Part shown: positions 59,629 through 64,000 of the stretch, in pieces
How the letters are laid out: each line of letters begins with the position of its first letter
Numbering within the stretch: position 1 is the stretch's first letter
Assembly: GCF_022682495.2 (NCBI RefSeq)
Contig: NC_071391.1
Coordinates: forward strand, 127,763,896-127,827,895
Length of the DNA stretch: 64,000 bases
Source: Desmodus rotundus
Taxonomy: Eukaryota > Chordata > Mammalia > Chiroptera > Phyllostomidae
Direction: 5' to 3'
Notes under the pieces: generated by a model
Database searches by the model: none
Seen by the model: only the letters and a program-made list of their open reading frames with translations
Told to the model about the DNA's origin: nothing
Made by a program: the position numbers and the translations under genes

Positions 59629-61395
59629 TTAAGGGTCTAAAGACTTCTGGCCAAGATGGAGGCATAGGTAGATACACTTTGCCTCCTTGCACAACCAAAA
59701 GGACAACCACCAATTTGAAAACAAAAAACAACCAGAACTGCCAGAAAATCAAACTGTATGGAAGTCCAACGACCAAGGAGTTAAAGAAGAAACATTCATC
59801 CAGACCAGTAGGAGGGGTGGAGACACACAGCCAGGGCAGAAAAGACACGCAGCTGGTGGCCCCACATTTCCATGTGGATAAACTGGGATGAACAACAGGG
59901 GAACAAGACAGATCTTGCAACCCAGGGTTCCAGCATGGGAAAAGAAAGCCTCAAAACCTCTGGCTATAAAAACCTGTGGGGATTTCAGTGGCAGGAGAAA
60001 CTCTCAGACTCACAGGAGAGTTCACTGGAGAGACCCATGGGTTCCTAGAATGTACATAAACCCACCCAACCTGGAATCAGCACCAGAAGGGCCCAATTTA
60101 CTTATGGGTAGTGGAGGAAGTGACTGAATACCTAAGTCTCCACCCCTTACAACATAACAGGTGCACTGAGACAAAGAAATATGGCCCAAATGAAAGAACA
60201 GATCAAAGCTCCAAAAATAGAACTAAGCAATGAAGAGATAGCCAATCTATCAGATGCAGAGTTCAAAACACTGGTAATCAGGATGCTCACAGCAATGGTT
60301 GAGTATGGTCACAAAATAGAGGAAGAAGTGAAGGCTATGCAAATGAAATAAAACAAAATATACAGGGAACCAACAGTGAAGGGAAGGAAACCAGGACTCA
60401 AATTAATGGTCTGGACCAGAGGAAGAAATAAACAGTCAACTGGAACAGAATGAAGAACCAAGAATTCAGAAAATGAGGAGAAGCTTAGGAACTTCTGGGA
60501 CAACTTTAAACGTTCCAACATCTGAATCATAGGGGTGCCAGAAGGAGAAGAGTAAGAGCAAGAAATTGAAAACTTATTTGAAAAATAATGGAGAACTTCC
60601 CCAATCTGGCAAAGGAAATAGACTTCCAGAAAGTCCAGGAAGTTCAGAGTCCCAAAGAAGTTGGACCCAAGGAAGCACACACCAATGCACATCATAATTA
60701 TATTACCCAAGATGAAAGATAAGGACAGAATCTTAAAAGCAACAAGAGAAAAGGAGACAGTTACCTTCAAACAGTTTTCATAGGACTATCAGCTGATTTC
60801 TTTAAAAAAAAACTTGTAGGCAAGAAAGGGCTAGAAAGAAGTATTCCAAGTCACAAAAGGCAAGGACCTACATCCAACAATACTCTATCCAGCAAAGCTT
60901 TCATTTAGATGGAAAGGCAGATAAAGTGCTTCCCAGATAAGGTCAAATTCAAGGAGTTCATCATCACCAAGCCCTTATTATGTGAAATGTTAAAGGGACT
61001 TATCTAAGAAAAAGAAGATGGTCAAAAATATGAACAGTAAAATGATAACAAACTCACAAGTATCAACAACTGAACCTAAAAAAACCAAATTAAGCAAACA
61101 ACTAGAACACGAACAGAATCACAGAAATGGAGATCATATGGATTATTAGCAGGGAGCAGGGAGAAAGGGGGAAAAGGTACAAGGAATGAGAAGCATAAAT
61201 GGTAGGTACAAAATAGACAGGGGGAGGTTAAGAATAGTATAGGAAATGAAGAAGCCAAAGAGATTATATGCATGACCTATGGACATGAACTAAGAAGTCA
61301 GGAATGTGGGTTAGAGAGGGGATGCAGGGCAGAGGGGAATAAAGCAGAAAAAATTGGGACAACTCTAATAGCACAATCAATAAAATATATTAAGG
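59629..61395 (+). mobile_element. Complete HAL1-type half-LINE
   Basis: A 1.77-kb sense element bounded by a perfect 13-bp TSD, aaaaagttgtcaa, at 59616-59628 and 61396-61408. It begins 'ttaagggtctaaagacttct' and then GGCCAAGATGGAGGC, a YY1-type L1 start near 59650. A 5' UTR runs to 60180, an ORF1 relic to 61007, and a 388-bp 3' UTR ends in AATAAAATATATTAAGG. There is no ORF2 at all. The same ORF1-to-3' UTR junction occurs in the copy at 32911-33913, so the structure is inherited and not a local deletion. It matches the half-L1 (HAL1) class, mobilised in trans by L1 ORF2p. Confidence 0.85.
60181..61007 (+). pseudogene. HAL1 ORF1 relic
   Basis: ATG at 60181 (MAQMKEQIKAPKIEL) opens a frame with the ORF1 N-terminal signature NLSDAEFKTLVIRMLT. 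It stops at TAA 60349-60351 after 56 codons. Beyond this, ORF1 text continues in changing frames: an RNIRIIG-like RRM start near 60510, a KDKDRIL-like block near 60719, a RLSADF-like block near 60785, and the natural TAA at 61005-61007. Full length would be about 275 codons. The coiled-coil part is shorter than in the autonomous L1s here. The intact protein would bind RNA; this copy is dead. Confidence 0.8.
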
Positions 61396-61618
61396 AAAAA
61401 GTTGTCAAGGAACTAAAATGTACAGAAAGTAAATGGTGGCTATCTGATTTCTAAAAAGTCCCTTTGCTTTTGCAGAAAAAAAAAGTTATATGGAAAATAA
61501 ACAAGTGTATTTCTTTATACACTTGTTTCTTTTATATATTTCCTTTTTGACATTTTATCATATTTATTATTATTATGAAAAATAACAGTATACAAGTATA
61601 CCTTTTCTTTGCAGTTGG

Positions 61619-61763
61619 TTGTGCCAGGCATATTAATAGTTCTTATTATCCTTACTATCATAAGGGTTGGTATTATTACCCTTACTTTATTTATGAGAAA
61701 AGGGAGACAGAATCTTTAGGTAACTTGTAGCTAGTAAGTGATAGTGTTAGAATGTAACCATGG
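61619..61763 (-). repeat. MIR SINE, antisense
   Basis: 'attattacccttactttatt', 'atgagaaaagggagacagaa', 'ggtaacttgtagctagtaag' and 'tgatagtgttagaatgtaac' match antisense MIR. Confidence 0.8.
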
Positions 61764-64000
61764 ATTTACTTAACATGAATTACATTACTTTTTATAGAGA
61801 AAACCATATTTATGAAATCATCTTTATGTTTTCAACTAGTTCTATGAGTTTATAATCTCATGATAGCAAGGTTAACAGATGTAAACAAAGGTACATTTTA
61901 AATGGCTGTATCTTTAAGTTTATGAGTGTAGCGGTGCTTAGTTAATATTAAAATCCAGGAAAATCAGAGTTGGTATTCTTCCCCTACTTGTCTTAGGTTG
62001 GTTTTCCTTTCAAATGCAACCTTCTGTGCTATTTTTGTCTCCAAATGATGTCAGATATATATTTTTTAAATCAAGAAATCCACAGTTGTATTAAGAAATA
62101 TTTTATTAACAAAACAGTAAATTCCACTTGCTTAGCATTTCCAATAATGGATAAATTGGCCTTGCAACAGAAAAACAAAACAAAACGAAACCCTTAGATA
62201 CCCAGTCACACAGAGCACTAGAATGGGAAGGTCATGTGGTCATTCTTTGATGTTTTAGGGATTGACCACATCACACATTATTGTAGTATTTTTTTTAAAA
62301 AAGGCAACACATTACATGAATAAAAAAGAAGCAGACTTGATCATAAAAGTTACAGTCTAGAGATGTAGTCAAATTTATGCCAGGTAGTGTGAAATCCTCT
62401 ATTAACTGCAAACTATGCATGGAACCCTGATACTTTTGGTATGAAGATACTTGGGGTTTTATTCACGTCTTTTTCTCTCTCTAGCTCATGTTCCTCTCTT
62501 TTCTTTCTCCATTTTAAAAGAAAGAAGAAAAAAATTGCTAAATTTTGTGTAGGCCAATAACATGAGCGGTATTTTTACTGACAATATTAGATTACATCAT
62601 TACATGAAATTTTAAAGTTTATGTTGGAAAGAAACATTGAAATCAATCCCAGACAACACACTTCATAGATATACTGCTTAACAATGCTCTTATTTTCTAT
62701 CAGATTTTAGAATCTTTCCAGATGGAAACTAGGTAAAGTTGCGTAGATCAAATGGAAAAGCAGCTATTTATTTTCATAACCTCAAGATGTAAATTAGTGG
62801 TTTTATATTTACCTTCTTATTTCACTGGCTTTCCCTGAGTAAGACTGAATGAGAGGAGGGGAAAAAAGACATGAATTTTTTAACCGAGCAAATTTTTAAA
62901 AAAATTTGAAACACAAGTAACGGATATTAAATTTTAATTTTATACCTCTACTTTCTAGGTCATGAAAAGCCTTTAAAACTTTTTGTATGCAACGATTTCT
63001 TGGCAACCACAGATAGCGGTGATTTGCTATGAATTGTACATGTTTCTAAGGCGCTGTATGTCTGAAATCCAGGCCGCTTCTTGGCTTTATTTTTTAATCA
63101 ACTAAATATTACAAAAGGCGTTTTGCATTTTTTGCCTTTGCTGATTAAAGCTAATTGTAAAGGTATTCTTTTCTTCTATGAAATCTAGTATCATTTTAGG
63201 AGATGTTGAAGTAATGCAACCAATTTATACTGAGGCATCAATCTAATAATGCATTTCCTTTGCATTACCTTCTTCTTTGATAATTTATTGCTATGAACAT
63301 CATTGAAACAATATGCAAAACAAGTGTATAATCTATACTTTCCTACTATTTAATGTGTGTTAAATTAGAACATATAATGATATATATATGCAAAACCACA
63401 AAAGTTAAAATATAGTCAATAATCAACAAATAGAGAATGGTTTTTAAAAGGATAGTAATACAGAATCAAAAATTACTGAAAATACTTTCTTAGCTGAGAA
63501 AGTGTTTACTTTCCAAAGTGTTTATCATACACATGAGGTTCAGAGAAAAAAAATATAATTTTATTGGAAACAAAGTTTTCAATTGCAGCAACCAGGGTTA
63601 AGATGTATATCAACTAATTTTGCTCTGTAACCTCCCCACATAATGGTTCATATTCATGTAGCAAGATATCATTGATATTCTATTGGATAAGAAAAGGTTC
63701 CATTTCATTAGGGACTAAAATATTCTGGGAATTTCCTGGGAGCATATGATCTTGATGAAGATCACTCCATTTGATATCAATACCTTGGCACAACTACCTT
63801 CCTGCTTTTCAATTTGTTGGTAAATATTTGTTAGTATATATATGTTTAGTCTTTCATCGTATCTGATGGACTATCGGGATTTGTGTGTGTGTATCTGTGA
63901 TTGTGAATAGTGAATGTATGAGGGGAATGTATTTTGGGAGAAAAAGATTATAAGATACATATGTATATATTTTACCTTCTAATTCACACCTTTCATACAA
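61764..64000. other. Non-repetitive AT-rich interval, possible conserved element
   Basis: About 2.2 kb to the window edge with no gene or repeat recognised. 62940-63300 is dense in homeodomain-like cores (gattaaagctaattg, ctaataatgcattt, tttgcattacc), the style of developmental enhancers. This is suggestive only. A short (GT)n lies near 63882-63891. Confidence 0.3.

Noticed and set aside
59474..59920. 148-codon minus-strand frame
   Set aside because: Spans unique DNA and the antisense of the HAL1 5' UTR, including across the TSD, so it cannot be an old gene.

Overview
The window reads as intergenic or intronic DNA from a mammalian nuclear genome, most probably a bat. The strongest taxonomic clue is six copies of a tRNA-derived SINE of the bat VES type: a GGCTCAG A-box area, a GATTCC-like B-box area, a TTTCTCTCCCTCTC pyrimidine run, and an AAATAAATAAA tail. 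Mammal-wide MIR, L2, L1 and MER5-type relics are also present. No bacterial or viral gene organisation, no CpG island and no convincing host protein-coding exon was recognised. Almost every long reading frame is part of, or antisense to, a retrotransposon.

Layout. 1-7.1 kb: a VES SINE, then a nearly full-length but decayed antisense L1 (1044-7119) with 17-bp target-site duplications (TSDs). 7.4-13.2 kb: a second, much better preserved antisense L1 (7460-13218) with a YY1-type 5' end, a nearly readable ORF1, and an uninterrupted 832-codon endonuclease plus reverse-transcriptase frame. 13.5-17 kb: a long L2 relic (endonuclease to reverse transcriptase) interrupted by a tiny 5'-inverted L1. 17-31 kb: mostly unassigned sequence with MIRs, an LTR-like block, a hairpin, an old L1 and a VES. 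31-35 kb: a nested stack (old L1, then a half-LINE 'HAL1', then VES) plus a divergent VES. 35-49 kb: single SINEs, MIRs, two antisense L2 copies, a 5'-inverted L1 and a MER5-like DNA transposon relic. 49-56 kb: an old antisense L1 that appears to lack ORF1, has a tandem-repeat 5' region, and is itself split by a 1.5-kb 5'-inverted L1. 59.6-61.4 kb: a complete HAL1-type element with a 5' end, an ORF1 relic, a 3' UTR and TSDs. 62-64 kb: AT-rich unassigned sequence that could hold a conserved non-coding element.

The elements relate through the L1 machinery. VES SINEs, HAL1 elements and the 5'-inverted L1s all carry hallmarks of target-primed reverse transcription by L1 ORF2 (TSDs, A-rich 3' ends, twin-priming inversions). 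The nesting gives a relative order: L2 and MIR, then old L1, then HAL1 and younger L1, then VES. No new defence, metabolic or regulatory system was found. The most notable observations are the HAL1 pair, three twin-priming inversions, the L1 with a long intact endonuclease-RT frame, and repeat-bearing L1 5' regions. All family names come from recalled consensus patterns, not from a database search.
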